Assembly: GCA_045133795.1 (NCBI GenBank)
Contig: JBGUUT010000108.1
Coordinates: 15,442-79,441 of the forward strand
From: RGIG8597 sp045133795
GTDB lineage: Bacteria > Spirochaetota > GWE2-31-10
Reading direction: 5' to 3'
DNA: 64,000 nucleotides
Of the stretch, positions 7,667 to 18,176 are shown in pieces (the first letter of the stretch is position 1; each line of letters opens with the position of its first letter). The position numbers and the translations under genes were made by a program. The notes beneath the pieces were generated by a model. The model was not told the DNA's origin. It did no database searches and saw only the letters and a program-made list of their open reading frames with translations.

Positions 7667-9420
7667 TGACTAAAGGTAAAGTAACGGGAGTCGTTGGTAA
7701 CCTGGTTACTGTAGAAGTAAACGGACCTGTAGGACAAAATGAAATTTGTTACATCCTGCTAGGTGAAACTAAATTAATGGCAGAAGTTATTAAAATTATT
7801 GGAAATATTGCTTATGCTCAGGTATACGAAAGTACTCGTGGATTAAAGGTTGGTACTGAAGTAGAATTTACTGGTCATATGCTGGAAGTAGAACTAGGAC
7901 CGGGTTTGCTTTCAAAAAACTTTGATGGTTTGGAAAGTGATTTGGATAAAAAAGAAGGTGTATTCTTGAAAAGAGGAGAATATACCGATCCTTTGGATAA
8001 GGATAAAAAATTTGCGTTTACACCGATTGCAAAAGTTGGTGATACTGTAAAAGCTTCAGATTGGCTTGGTAGTGTAAAAGAAGGTTGGGTTGACCATAAA
8101 ATTATGGTTCCTTTTAAATTGGAAGGAAAATATACGGTTAAATCTCTTGTAGCAGCCGGAGAGTATGGTATTTATGATACTATCGCTGTTCTTGCAGATG
8201 AAAAAGGTAATGAAGAAAAAGTTACTATGACTCAAAAATGGCCGGTAAAAAAAGCTATCAGAAATTACAAAGAAAAACCACGTCCGTCAAAAATAATGGA
8301 AACAGGTGTTCGTGTAATTGATATTTTTAACCCAATGGCTGAAGGTGGAACAGGTTTTATTCCGGGACCGTTCGGTTGTGGTAAAACAGTTTTGCAGCAT
8401 GCAATTTCAAAAAATGCCGAAGCTGATATAATTATTTTTGCTGCTTGTGGAGAGCGTGCGAATGAGGTTGTAGAAATCTTTACAGAGTTCCCAGAGTTGG
8501 TTGACCCTAGAACTGGCAGAAAATTGATGGAAAGAACATTGATAATTTGTAATACATCAAACATGCCGGTTGCAGCTCGTGAAGCTTCTGTTTATACGGC
8601 AATGACAATCGGTGAATATTACCGCCAGATGGGATTGAAAGTTTTATTACTTGCCGATTCAACATCTCGTTGGGCACAGGCATTGCGTGAAATGTCTAAC
8701 CGTTTGGAAGAGTTGCCGGGACAGGATGCGTTCCCTATGGACTTAACAGCGATTATTTCGTCTTTCTATTCTCGTGCCGGAATGGTTTACTTGAATAACG
8801 GAAATACGGGTTCTGTAACTTTTATCGGAACTGTATCTCCTGCCGGTGGTAACTTAAAAGAACCGGTAACAGAATCTACAAAAAAAGCAGCACGTTGTTT
8901 CTATGCGTTACAACAGGCACGTGCGGATTCTAAACGTTATCCGGCCGTAGACCCTATTGATTCATATTCAAAATATTTGGAATATCCTGAAATGCAAGAG
9001 TATTTTAAATCAAACATTTCTGAAAACTGGGTAGACTTAGTTTTGGATGCAAAGAACTGGGTATTAAGAGGAAAAGAAACAAAAGATCAGATTGATATCT
9101 TAGGTGATGACGGAGTTCCTGTTGATTATCATATTGTTTTCTGGAAAGCAGAGTTAATTGACTTTATTTTAATGCAACAAGATGCTTTTGATTCTATTGA
9201 TTCTATTACACCGTTGAAGCGTCAAAAATATATGCTTGAATTAGTAATGGACGTATGTAGTTCAGATTTCAAATTTGAAGCATTTGAGGAAGTTGCCCCT
9301 TATTTTAAAGAGTTGATAAATACTTTCAAACAAATGAACTATTCAGAATTCCCTTCTGATAACTTTGATAAATACGAAAAACAGATTAGAGAATTTGTAG
9401 ATAGTAGGAGGGCAAAATAA
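7666..9420 (+). CDS. atpA: V/A-type ATPase catalytic subunit A
   Basis: This 584-residue subunit hydrolyses or makes ATP. Walker A GPFGCGKT is at 234-241, preceded by the long non-homologous region that separates V/A subunit A from F-type beta. The block ALREMSNRLEELPGQDAFP contains conserved nucleotide-site residues, and QQDAFDSID is typical of the C-terminal domain. Length is normal. Its start overlaps the upstream stop and its own stop overlaps the atpB start, so the A and B subunits are coupled. Confidence 0.97.
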   Translation: MTKGKVTGVVGNLVTVEVNGPVGQNEICYILLGETKLMAEVIKIIGNIAYAQVYESTRGLKVGTEVEFTGHMLEVELGPGLLSKNFDGLESDLDKKEGVFLKRGEYTDPLDKDKKFAFTPIAKVGDTVKASDWLGSVKEGWVDHKIMVPFKLEGKYTVKSLVAAGEYGIYDTIAVLADEKGNEEKVTMTQKWPVKKAIRNYKEKPRPSKIMETGVRVIDIFNPMAEGGTGFIPGPFGCGKTVLQHAISKNAEADIIIFAACGERANEVVEIFTEFPELVDPRTGRKLMERTLIICNTSNMPVAAREASVYTAMTIGEYYRQMGLKVLLLADSTSRWAQALREMSNRLEELPGQDAFPMDLTAIISSFYSRAGMVYLNNGNTGSVTFIGTVSPAGGNLKEPVTESTKKAARCFYALQQARADSKRYPAVDPIDSYSKYLEYPEMQEYFKSNISENWVDLVLDAKNWVLRGKETKDQIDILGDDGVPVDYHIVFWKAELIDFILMQQDAFDSIDSITPLKRQKYMLELVMDVCSSDFKFEAFEEVAPYFKELINTFKQMNYSEFPSDNFDKYEKQIREFVDSRRAK

Positions 9421-10742
9421 TGGAAGGAAAAGCATTCCAGAAAATTTATACAAAGATTAATAAAATAACAAAAGCTACTTGTACATTAACTGCCGAAGGT
9501 ATTGGTAATGACGAAATGGCTTATGTTGACGGTAAACCGGCTCAGGTTGTAAAACTGGAAGGAAATGAAGTAACATTACAGGTATTTCAAGGAACTGAAG
9601 GTATTGCAACTAATGCAGAAGTTGTATTTACAGGAAAACCGCCAGTATTAAAAGTATCTGAAGAATTAGCAGGAAGATTTTTTAATGCTTACGGTGACCC
9701 AATAGACGGTGGTCCAGCTATCGACGGAGAAGAAAGAGAAATCGGTGGTCCGTCTGTAAATCCGGTAAGAAGAAAGCAACCGTCTGAGTTGATTAAAACA
9801 GGTATTGCCGGTATCGATATGAACAATACACTTGTAACTGGTCAGAAGATTCCGTTTTTTGCCGATCCGGATCAGCCGTATAACCAAGTTATGGCAAATG
9901 TAGCATTGCGTGCTGAAGCTGATAAAATCATTCTTGGTGGAATGGGGCTTTCAAATGATGACTACTTGTACTTTAAACAATTGTTTGATAATGCAGGTGC
10001 ATTGGATAAAATTATTTCATTTATCAATACAACAGATGACCCTTCTGTAGAACGTTTGCTTGTTCCTGATATGGCATTAACTGCTGCAGAGTATTTTGCT
10101 GTAGATAAAAATGAAAAAGTTCTTGTTTTACTTACAGATATGACATTGTATGCGGATGCTTTGGCGATTGTATCTAATAAGATGGATCAGATTCCTTCTA
10201 AAGATTCAATGCCGGGTTCTTTGTATTCTGATTTGGCAAAGATTTATGAAAAAGCGGTTCAATTCCCTGCTGGTGGTTCTATAACTATTATTGCGGTAAC
10301 AACACTTAACGGTGGAGATATTACTCATGCCGTACCGGATAATACCGGATATATTACAGAAGGTCAGTTGTTCTTAAGAAAAGATACTGATGTTAATAAA
10401 GTAATTATTGACCCATTCAGATCTCTTTCTCGATTGAAACAGCTTGTTATCGGTAAAAAGACAAGAGAAGATCATCCTCAAGTAATGAATACGGCTGTAC
10501 GTTTGTATAATGATGCATCTAATGCAAAAACAAAACGTGATAACGGATTCGATTTAAGTGATTATGATGAACGATGTATTAAGTTTGCATCTGATTACTC
10601 AGTTAAATTACTTGCGATAGACGTAAATATTGACGTTGACGAAATGCTTGATACTACATGGGATTTATTTGGTAAATATTTCAAACCTACAGAAGTTAGT
10701 ATCAAACAGAACTTGATGGATAAATATTGGAAAGGCAATTAG
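9420..10742 (+). CDS. atpB: V/A-type ATPase regulatory subunit B
   Basis: The 440-residue non-catalytic subunit alternates with A in the A3B3 head. It lacks a Walker A lysine loop, as expected, but keeps SGSIT-type and DPFRSLSRLKQL blocks, the latter supplying the residues that reach into the A-subunit ATP site. Start overlaps the atpA stop by one base. A 48-base gap with a fresh ribosome-binding site follows before atpD. Confidence 0.96.
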   Translation: MEGKAFQKIYTKINKITKATCTLTAEGIGNDEMAYVDGKPAQVVKLEGNEVTLQVFQGTEGIATNAEVVFTGKPPVLKVSEELAGRFFNAYGDPIDGGPAIDGEEREIGGPSVNPVRRKQPSELIKTGIAGIDMNNTLVTGQKIPFFADPDQPYNQVMANVALRAEADKIILGGMGLSNDDYLYFKQLFDNAGALDKIISFINTTDDPSVERLLVPDMALTAAEYFAVDKNEKVLVLLTDMTLYADALAIVSNKMDQIPSKDSMPGSLYSDLAKIYEKAVQFPAGGSITIIAVTTLNGGDITHAVPDNTGYITEGQLFLRKDTDVNKVIIDPFRSLSRLKQLVIGKKTREDHPQVMNTAVRLYNDASNAKTKRDNGFDLSDYDERCIKFASDYSVKLLAIDVNIDVDEMLDTTWDLFGKYFKPTEVSIKQNLMDKYWKGN

Positions 10743-10790
10743 TTTTCAGAAATATGTTGAATGAGTTTCAGCATATAAGGAGATCTTTTA

Positions 10791-11393
10791 ATGGCGATTA
10801 AATACCAATTTAATAAGATTTCAATGCAGAGTTTGAATAAACAATTGAAGATAAGACAAAATGCCTTGCCTACAATAAAAAGCAAAGAGTCTGCATTGAG
10901 ACTTACAGTAAAGAAACAGAAAGAAACGCTTCGTGATTTAACTGAATCTTATCAAGAAAAAATGGAAAGTTTGATGGGATTGATGAGATTGTGGGGGGAG
11001 TTTCCGGAAGAGATTTTCAGCCTGAAAGAAGTAATTCTCAATGTTGTAAAAATTGCCGGTGTAAAAACTCCGGAATTAAAACAAATTAATTATGAGGTTG
11101 CTAATTTTTCTCGATTTTCAAGTCCGATTTGGTTAAACGGTGGAATTGTAATTTTAAAACAAATTACAGAAATTATTTGCCAGATGGAAATTGCCGAGAA
11201 AAAGTTAGGAATTTTGGAATATGCCAGAAAGAAAACTACTCAAAAAGTTAATCTTTATGAAAAAGTGCAGATTCCTGAATTTTCAGAAGCAATTCGAAAA
11301 ATTAAGAGATACTTGGAAGACGTTGATAATCTAGAAAAAGCCAGCCAGAAAATAACAAAACAAAGGCAGGCAACAATGGTAAAGGAGGGATAA
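10791..11393 (+). CDS. atpD: V/A-type ATPase subunit D (central rotor shaft)
   Basis: The 200-residue product opens with IKYQFNKISMQSLNKQL, close to the usual start of subunit D, and is a long antiparallel coiled coil throughout. It forms the shaft that turns inside the A3B3 head. AAGGAG precedes the ATG. It lies 4 bases before atpI in the same operon. Confidence 0.92.
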   Translation: MAIKYQFNKISMQSLNKQLKIRQNALPTIKSKESALRLTVKKQKETLRDLTESYQEKMESLMGLMRLWGEFPEEIFSLKEVILNVVKIAGVKTPELKQINYEVANFSRFSSPIWLNGGIVILKQITEIICQMEIAEKKLGILEYARKKTTQKVNLYEKVQIPEFSEAIRKIKRYLEDVDNLEKASQKITKQRQATMVKEG

Positions 11394-11397
11394 AAGC

Positions 11398-13320
11398 ATG
11401 ATCGAAAAAATGAAAAAAACAACATTGCTTATTTATCATTCCTCTAAAGATAAGTTTTTGAGTGAACTTCAATCTCTTGGTATGATGCACCTTGAAACAA
11501 ATAACAGTGTGCAATCAGAAGAGTTATCTGTAACAAAGGATAAAATTATAAGATTATCTAAAGCAAAAAAAGTTTTGGAATCTTATAAAAAAGAAGGTGT
11601 TATTGCAGCTAAAGAAGTAAATGGCGAAGTTGAAGATTTATTGTGTGAGTTTGAAGAAAAAAAAGGTGAATTAGATATCCTTTTAAATGAATGCGAAAAT
11701 CTAAAAAAAGAATTTGCAACTGTAGTACCTTTCGGAAACTTTAGCAGAGAGATTCTAAAAGAGTTGGAAGCTAATAAAGTAAATATGAAAGTTTATTGTG
11801 CTTCTAAAAAGAACTTTGCAAAGATTTCAGCAGATGTTGTTTGCAGTGAAATATATAGTGAAGGTTCAGAAGTTTATTTTGCAGTATTTTATAAAGATGA
11901 TGATGAATTATCGGATATTCAGGGAACTGAATGTAAAATACCTGACCGTAATTTGACAGAGGTAAAACAACGAGCCGAAAAAGTAAATCTGTCTATAAAA
12001 GAGATAGAAGAATCTTTGAAAAATATGGTAGTGATTTTGCCTTTACTTGAAAAAGAAATGGCAAAACAAGAAGATTTACTTCATTATCAAGTTGCGTCAG
12101 AAAGTTTATCAGCAGAAGTTGAAGGTAAAATACTTGCAATTACTGGTTTTTTCCAGGCAAAACAAGAGGAAAAAATAAGAGCATTTCTTGATAAAGAAGA
12201 TGTAGCTTATTTTATTGAAGAACCGACAGCGGAAGATGTAACTCCGGTAAAATTGAAAAACGGAAAGCTTGCAAGTTTATTTGAACCGGTAGGAAATTTA
12301 TTTAGTTTACCGGATTATTTCGAACTTGATGTTGTACCGTTTTTTGCTCCGTTTTTTGCATTTTTCTTTGGTATTTGTTTAGGCGATTTAGGTTACGGTT
12401 TGATAATTGTATTACTTTGTCTTTTTGCCTTGTTAAAAGTAAAAAACAAAAGTGTAAGAAATATTGTGAAACTGGGCTTGATACTCGGTATATGTACCGG
12501 TGTAGCCGGATTTATGTTGAATGGATTTTTCGGAACAAATATCATAAAAGCCGACGGTTCAGCAGGAATGCCGTTTTTTGAAGCTGTAAAAGATTATGTA
12601 ACTTTCGGTAATCCGCAAGACAGAACAGGTCCAATGGTGTTTGCGATATTGTTAGGTATGATGCAATTATTGTTAGGTTATATTCTAAATGCGTACAGTC
12701 GCTGTAAAAGTGACGGATGGCAAGGTTTATTTCAGCCGATAGGAACAATTTTAATCATGATAGGTGCAGTTGTTCTTGTAATGGTATGGATGTACAAACC
12801 GACAGAAGCTAATCCGTTTGAGGCGTTTGCTGTAGGTCCTATTCCGTTGGGTAAATGGTTGATGGCTGTAGGCGGCGGAACTTTGGCAGGACTTGTAAAA
12901 CTTATGGTGATTCTTGTTGCTGTGGGTGTTGCATTAGTTTTACTGTTTAATAATATTCAAAAAAGCATTTTTATTCGTCCTGTAGCAGGATTGTGGGAAA
13001 TGTATAATATCGTAACCGGTTTATTAAGTGACTTGCTTTCATACATACGTTTGTTTGCATTGGGACTTGCCGGAGGACTTTTAGGCTCTGCATTTAATGA
13101 CATTGCATTAATGTTAAAAGATGTATTTCCGGGTGGAATTGTATTGACGATATTAATTATGATTATCGGTCATACATTAAACTTTTTGTTGAATGCGATT
13201 GGTTCGTTTGTACATCCGTTGCGTTTGACATTTGTAGAATTTTATAAAGCCGTTGGCTTTAATGGGGGCGGAAAACCGTTTATCCCTTTTAGTAATAAAG
13301 CATCAAAAAATAATAATTAA
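11398..13320 (+). CDS. atpI: V/A-type ATPase membrane subunit I (a-type)
   Basis: This 640-residue protein has a cytoplasmic coiled-coil half (about 1-300) and a membrane half with about seven to eight hydrophobic helices. The block LLSYIRLFALGLAGG contains the essential Arg that faces the ion-binding Glu of the K ring. Subunit I provides the ion half-channels of the stator. Length is normal. It is followed by atpK after 24 bases containing a strong GGAAGGAG site, in keeping with the high copy number required for K. Confidence 0.93.
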   Translation: MIEKMKKTTLLIYHSSKDKFLSELQSLGMMHLETNNSVQSEELSVTKDKIIRLSKAKKVLESYKKEGVIAAKEVNGEVEDLLCEFEEKKGELDILLNECENLKKEFATVVPFGNFSREILKELEANKVNMKVYCASKKNFAKISADVVCSEIYSEGSEVYFAVFYKDDDELSDIQGTECKIPDRNLTEVKQRAEKVNLSIKEIEESLKNMVVILPLLEKEMAKQEDLLHYQVASESLSAEVEGKILAITGFFQAKQEEKIRAFLDKEDVAYFIEEPTAEDVTPVKLKNGKLASLFEPVGNLFSLPDYFELDVVPFFAPFFAFFFGICLGDLGYGLIIVLLCLFALLKVKNKSVRNIVKLGLILGICTGVAGFMLNGFFGTNIIKADGSAGMPFFEAVKDYVTFGNPQDRTGPMVFAILLGMMQLLLGYILNAYSRCKSDGWQGLFQPIGTILIMIGAVVLVMVWMYKPTEANPFEAFAVGPIPLGKWLMAVGGGTLAGLVKLMVILVAVGVALVLLFNNIQKSIFIRPVAGLWEMYNIVTGLLSDLLSYIRLFALGLAGGLLGSAFNDIALMLKDVFPGGIVLTILIMIIGHTLNFLLNAIGSFVHPLRLTFVEFYKAVGFNGGGKPFIPFSNKASKNNN

Positions 13321-13344
13321 CTTTTAATAAGGAAGGAGTTTATA

Positions 13345-13797
13345 ATGACATTAGGATTTGTTTTAGCAGGAATTGGTTTAGCATTGATGGTTGGTTTGGC
13401 AGGTTGTGGATCTGCATTCGGTACAAGTTCTGCAGGTAGTGCAGCTGTAGGTTCTTTAAAGAAAAAACCTGAAGGTTTTGGTTCTTACATGGTATTGGCT
13501 GCTCTTCCGGCAACACAGGGTTTGTATGGATTTGTAAGTTACATTATCTGGTCTGGTTCTGTTAATATGGAAATGAGCGTTTTAGCAGGTTCATTATGTT
13601 TAGCTTCAGGTATTGCTGTTGGTTTGGTAGGTTTAGTATCTGCTATGTATCAGGCAAAAGTTTGTGCTTCAGGTATTAATGCAATCGGTTCTGGTCACAA
13701 CGTATTTGGTAACACAATGATTTTCGCTGCGTTCCCTGAGTTCTATGCGATTCTTGCATTGGTAGCTAGTATTTTGATGAATGGTGTAGCTGCGTAA
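13345..13797 (+). CDS. atpK: V/A-type ATPase rotor subunit K, Na+-site signature
   Basis: The 150-residue protein is a fused double hairpin (four membrane helices), the V-type proteolipid. Its ion-carrying Glu is E132 in FPEFYAIL; the first hairpin has LPATQGLYG instead of a second carboxylate, so there is one site per subunit. Compared with Enterococcus hirae NtpK (Na+ ligands L61, T64, Q65, Q110, E139), this protein has L54, T57, Q58, Q103 and E132, all offset by seven. That points to Na+ rather than H+ as the coupling ion; this is inference from ligand identity. A terminator follows. Confidence 0.93.
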   Translation: MTLGFVLAGIGLALMVGLAGCGSAFGTSSAGSAAVGSLKKKPEGFGSYMVLAALPATQGLYGFVSYIIWSGSVNMEMSVLAGSLCLASGIAVGLVGLVSAMYQAKVCASGINAIGSGHNVFGNTMIFAAFPEFYAILALVASILMNGVAA

Positions 13798-13817
13798 TAA
13801 ATAAAAATATAAAAAAG

Positions 13818-13848
13818 AGCCTCGGAAATATTTCCGGGGTTTTTTTTA
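13818..13848 (+). terminator. Terminator of the V-ATPase operon
   Basis: CCTCGGAAA pairs with TTTCCGGGG (one G-U) around a two-base loop core and is followed by eight T, 20 bases after the atpK stop. Confidence 0.8.
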
Positions 13849-13904
13849 TGCAATAATCATAATATGAGAAGCGAAATGTTTTTTTTAAAAATAAGGAGCA
13901 TGTA

Positions 13905-15902
13905 ATGAAGCCGTTGAAAGTTGTAAGTGATTTTGCACCGGGCGGAGATCAGCCTCAGGCAATAGAAAAATTGTCTTCTAATTTAAAATCGGGAATGAAG
14001 TTTCAAACTCTTTTGGGGGTAACAGGTTCAGGAAAAACTTATACAATGGCAAAAATAATAGAACAGGTTCAAAAACCTACACTTATTTTAGCTCATAATA
14101 AAACATTGGCTGCACAGTTATATAGAGAGTTTAAGGATTTTTTTCCGGATAATGCGGTAAAATATTTTGTTTCGTATTATGATTATTATCAACCGGAGGC
14201 TTATATTGCCTCACGCGACCTTTACATTGAAAAAGATGCAAGCATTAATGATGAAATAGAAATGATGCGACTTGATGCTACAAGTGCATTGATGGATAGA
14301 CGAGATGTAATAATTGTAGCAACGGTAAGTTGTATTTATGGATTGGGAAATCCGGATGATTATAAGGATTTAAGTATAAGATTAAAGGTTGGTGATGAAA
14401 TCGAACGCAAGGAATTATTTTTGCGTTTGGTAGAAATCCAATATTCCAGAGAAGATGAAGTTTTTGAACGTGCAAAGTTTAGAGTTCGCGGAGATGTGAT
14501 TGATATTTTTCCGGCATATTCAAAAAACGGAGTAAGATTGGAATTTTGGGGTGATGAAATTGACCGAATTACAAGATTTGATGTAATGAATAATAAAGAG
14601 TTGGAGGAAATAAAAGAAGTTACCATATTCCCCGCAAAACATTTTGTAACCAGCAAAGAAGCATTAAATGCCATAATTCCACAGATAAAAAATGAAATGG
14701 AAGAACGCTGTGAATGGTTTAAGTCACAAGACAGAATGTTGGAAGCACAGCGATTACGTTCAAAAACAGAGTATGATTTGGATATGCTTTCGGAAATAGG
14801 ATATTGCAAAGGAATAGAAAATTATTCGAGGTATTTTGCTCATCGTGGAGCCGGAGAACGTCCTTCTACGTTAATAGACTTTTTTCCTGAAGATTTTTTA
14901 ATATTTATAGATGAAGCTCATGTATCTGTTCCGCAAATCGGCGGAATGTCTAATGGTGATAAAGCAAGAAAAGAAGCTTTAATTGAATATGGATTTCGCC
15001 TACCCTCTGCACTTGATAACCGACCGTTGTATTACAGAGAATTTGAATCACTTATACATCAATGTGTTTTTGTTTCGGCTACACCTCGTGATGAAGAAAA
15101 AAAGATTTCCGGTGCGATAGTAGAACAGATTATTCGCCCGACAGGTTTGGTAGATCCGGAAATATTTGTTCGTCCTACAAAATTTCAAATAGACGACATA
15201 ATAAATGAAATAAAAATAACAGTAGAAAAAAATGAACGTGTATTGATAACGACTTTAACTAAAAAAATGGCTGAAGATTTGACGGAATATTTGGCTAATA
15301 ATGGGATAAAAGTGCGTTATTTACATTCAGAAATAGAAACTATCGAACGTGTAGAAATTATAAAAGGACTCAGAGCAGGAGAGTTTGATGTATTAATTGG
15401 AATAAACTTATTGCGAGAAGGACTTGATATGCCGGAAGTTTCACTTGTAGCGATAATGGATGCAGATAAAATTGGTTTTTTACGTTCGGCAACATCATTG
15501 ATTCAAACTATAGGTCGTGCTGCCAGGAATGCCGGCGGACGTGTAATAATGTATGCAGACAGGGAATCAGATGCGATGAAAGAAGCTATAGCTGAAACAG
15601 AACGTCGTCGTGAAATCCAGATTGAATACAATAAACAAAACGGAATAGTGCCGAAAACTATTCGTAAAAAAATAGAAGATATTTTAACACGTCAAAAAGA
15701 TTTGGAAATCCAAGAAGAAAAAAATCAACTGAAAGAAATACAAAAGAAGTTTAACTTGTTGGAACCGACAGCACGCAAAAATTATTTGAAAAAGTTAAAA
15801 GCAGAAATGATTGAATGTGCAAAAAATCTGGAGTTTGAAAAAGCTGCAATGTTACGTGATGAAATTGAAAAGTGTAAAACGGAATGGAATATGACAAAAT
15901 AA
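13905..15902 (+). CDS. uvrB: Excinuclease ABC subunit B
   Basis: UvrB (665 residues) receives damaged DNA from UvrA and positions UvrC in nucleotide-excision repair. Walker A GVTGSGKT is at 38-45; the beta-hairpin [11 protein letters not shown] follows, and helicase motifs including DEAH and IGRAARN are present. The C-terminal UVR motif (about 625-660, ending AAMLRDEIE) binds UvrC, whose gene lies at 34378-36171. An AAGGAG site precedes the ATG, and the gene stands alone after the V-ATPase terminator. Confidence 0.97.
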   Translation: MKPLKVVSDFAPGGDQPQAIEKLSSNLKSGMKFQTLLGVTGSGKTYTMAKIIEQVQKPTLILAHNKTLAAQLYREFKDFFPDNAVKYFVSYYDYYQPEAYIASRDLYIEKDASINDEIEMMRLDATSALMDRRDVIIVATVSCIYGLGNPDDYKDLSIRLKVGDEIERKELFLRLVEIQYSREDEVFERAKFRVRGDVIDIFPAYSKNGVRLEFWGDEIDRITRFDVMNNKELEEIKEVTIFPAKHFVTSKEALNAIIPQIKNEMEERCEWFKSQDRMLEAQRLRSKTEYDLDMLSEIGYCKGIENYSRYFAHRGAGERPSTLIDFFPEDFLIFIDEAHVSVPQIGGMSNGDKARKEALIEYGFRLPSALDNRPLYYREFESLIHQCVFVSATPRDEEKKISGAIVEQIIRPTGLVDPEIFVRPTKFQIDDIINEIKITVEKNERVLITTLTKKMAEDLTEYLANNGIKVRYLHSEIETIERVEIIKGLRAGEFDVLIGINLLREGLDMPEVSLVAIMDADKIGFLRSATSLIQTIGRAARNAGGRVIMYADRESDAMKEAIAETERRREIQIEYNKQNGIVPKTIRKKIEDILTRQKDLEIQEEKNQLKEIQKKFNLLEPTARKNYLKKLKAEMIECAKNLEFEKAAMLRDEIEKCKTEWNMTK

Positions 15903-16002
15903 AATTAAGAGTTCGATTTTGAACACATGGGAAGCTTGATTTTTTTCATGTTAGCTACTACAGTCTGTTCCATTAAGCTAAATCAGAAAGACAAATTGCA
16001 AA

Positions 16003-16028
16003 TAAAAAAGAGCGGATTTCTCCGCTCT
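16003..16028 (-). terminator. Terminator for the U32 peptidase-family gene
   Basis: AGAGCGGA and TCCGCTCT form a perfect 8-bp stem with a 4-base loop. Six T follow on the minus strand, just after the stop of the 16035-18119 gene. It may also stop uvrB transcripts from the other side. Confidence 0.75.
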
Positions 16029-16034
16029 AATTAA

Positions 16035-18119
16035 TTATTTTTTATCAGTTTTTGAATCTTCCGGTTTATCGAAGTAAAAACCGTCTTTCCAATTGAATCG
16101 ACAAGTTTGTTCCATGTGTCGGCTTTCGTTTACGTGTTGTAAAATTTCACGATATAAACCTTTTGAAATTTTCATTCCGCTGAGGTCTACAAAGAATTTT
16201 CTGAAACCGCGTTTTTTCAAATCATTAACTTTGTCAGTTATAGAAAATGCTTTTTCCGGTAAAACGGTGATTTTTTCTTTTCCGTATTCTACTGAAAACT
16301 CGTAGCCGGTTTGTACATCTTTTAGGAATTTGTGGTGATAATGTTTATCCAAACGGCTGATAATTTGGAAAAGTTCCGGATAAGCAAAAACAGGAACAAT
16401 TATATTTTGATTTTTTATATGTTCTTGTGTTTGATACAAATTACGTTTGTTATTTTCCAATGGAGAAACAAAATTACGAATATCTTGTTGTGATAAGAAT
16501 GAGGCAGCAAACGAATTGAACACATACAAAAACGGTCCGGCAATTCGTTCTACGGGATAACTACGCAATAAGTTTAACTGTCCGTAATTATTAACCATAA
16601 ATTTGTTAAAACCACGTTCTACAAGTTTTTGAGCTGTAGTATTCCAGAAATTGCAAGCGTTTTGGTCGAAATACGGCTCCATGTAAATAATTACATCGTC
16701 CGGTTTAAATTGAGTTCTGGAAATCGTACTTAAAAACTCATCGATATTAGATTGTGTTACAGAAAAAACTAAATAGTCCGGTTTTTGTGTTTGTAACGGG
16801 TAAATATCCGCAGCTTTTTCGACTTTCACAAAAATACCGTCTTTTAATTTCAATTGTGATTTCGGCATATTAGGCGGTAAAGGTGTGACCGGTGTAATTC
16901 CGGGATGATGGCGATATTTTTCCAAATCAGAACCGATTATTTTTTCATAAGGTTTGTCGAAGTCTTGGCGTGAAACAAGGAAAACTCTGTCTCCTTCGTT
17001 TGGAAGTGGTTTTTCTTCCGTTATTCGAACAGTAACTTTTTTGTTTTCAGCGTCGATTACTTTGTAAGTTTCACGAGAACTGTCGTTTTCGGCTTGTATA
17101 CGTAAATGGTCACCCGGCTGTAAATCTGTATTTTTAGTGAGTGTAATTAAAGCATCTCCGGTTCCCGGTTTTACGGAAGAAATATTACCTAAAGATATTC
17201 CGGTTTGTCCGGATTTTTCCGGGCTTATAATGTCGGAATTTGCCCTGTTTATAAAAAGAAACTCAGTTTTGTTACGTGCAAAATCATTTTGTAAAATCTC
17301 TGCAGCTTTTGCGAATGCGGCTTCTTTGTCGTTAGGATATTCATCAATCATTGTTCTGTAAGCTCGTACTACGGAAGCGATGTATTGGTGAGATTTCATT
17401 CGCCCTTCGATTTTTAGACTGTTAATTCCGGCTTCTTCCAATTCAGGAATATGACCGATTAACTGTAAGTCATTAAGTGAGAAATAGAACTTTTTATCAG
17501 ATGGATTTGTAACATTTGCATACAATCGACGACAAGCTTGTGTACAACGTCCGCGATTTGCAGATTTACCTCCGAAATAACTTGAAAAAAGACAAGCTCC
17601 CGATAAAGAAACACATAATGCTCCGTGACAGAAAACTTCCAATTGTGCAGAAGTATTTTGGCGGATTTCTTTAAGCTGTTGCAAATCAAGTTCACGTGAA
17701 AGAACTACACGCTTAAAGTTTTGACGAGACCAAAAATTAACACCTTCGGAAGATGAAACATTCATTTGTGTAGAACAATGCAATCGTAAATCAGGGAAAT
17801 AAGCATTTGCCATTGCAGCAACTCCCATATCCTGTACAATTAAACCGTCCGGTCCTACAGCAGATAAATATTTCAGAAAATTATATAATCTTGAAGTCTC
17901 ATGTTCTTCTATAACCGTGTTTAGCGTAACGTAAACTTTACGTTTCATTGCATGCAGACGATCTACGGCACATTCAAACTGTCGATATGCAAAGTTTTTA
18001 GCACGAGCTCTTGCGTTAAAATCACGTAATCCTAAATAAACTGCGTCTGCGCCCTCACCTATTGCAGCATCTAAAGCTTCAGGTGAACCGGCGGGTGCTA
18101 ATAATTCAATTCGATTCAT
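16035..18119 (-). CDS. U32 peptidase-family protein with DUF3656-type C-terminal part
   Basis: The 694-residue protein begins IELLAPAGSPEALDAAI, the hallmark of the U32 family, and carries the cluster FCHGALCVSLSGACLFS with GRCTQACRRLY, giving the four cysteines used for an iron-sulphur site. E. coli relatives (RlhA, TrhP) act in RNA hydroxylation rather than proteolysis, so an RNA-modification role is more likely than collagenase activity. The long region after about 400 matches the extended DUF3656-bearing subtype. A shorter paralogue lies at 27603-28859. It is transcribed alone, convergent with uvrB. Confidence 0.85.
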   Translation of the reverse strand: MNRIELLAPAGSPEALDAAIGEGADAVYLGLRDFNARARAKNFAYRQFECAVDRLHAMKRKVYVTLNTVIEEHETSRLYNFLKYLSAVGPDGLIVQDMGVAAMANAYFPDLRLHCSTQMNVSSSEGVNFWSRQNFKRVVLSRELDLQQLKEIRQNTSAQLEVFCHGALCVSLSGACLFSSYFGGKSANRGRCTQACRRLYANVTNPSDKKFYFSLNDLQLIGHIPELEEAGINSLKIEGRMKSHQYIASVVRAYRTMIDEYPNDKEAAFAKAAEILQNDFARNKTEFLFINRANSDIISPEKSGQTGISLGNISSVKPGTGDALITLTKNTDLQPGDHLRIQAENDSSRETYKVIDAENKKVTVRITEEKPLPNEGDRVFLVSRQDFDKPYEKIIGSDLEKYRHHPGITPVTPLPPNMPKSQLKLKDGIFVKVEKAADIYPLQTQKPDYLVFSVTQSNIDEFLSTISRTQFKPDDVIIYMEPYFDQNACNFWNTTAQKLVERGFNKFMVNNYGQLNLLRSYPVERIAGPFLYVFNSFAASFLSQQDIRNFVSPLENNKRNLYQTQEHIKNQNIIVPVFAYPELFQIISRLDKHYHHKFLKDVQTGYEFSVEYGKEKITVLPEKAFSITDKVNDLKKRGFRKFFVDLSGMKISKGLYREILQHVNESRHMEQTCRFNWKDGFYFDKPEDSKTDKK

Positions 18120-18176
18120 TATAGACCTTCCTTTTTTTAAAAAATAAAATAGAGAATCTACCTTAATAATAAGTAA

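Noticed and set aside
14360..14809. 149-codon minus-strand frame within uvrB
   Set aside because: It is antisense to a well-identified gene, without start signal or recognisable product; it is a shadow of uvrB codon usage.
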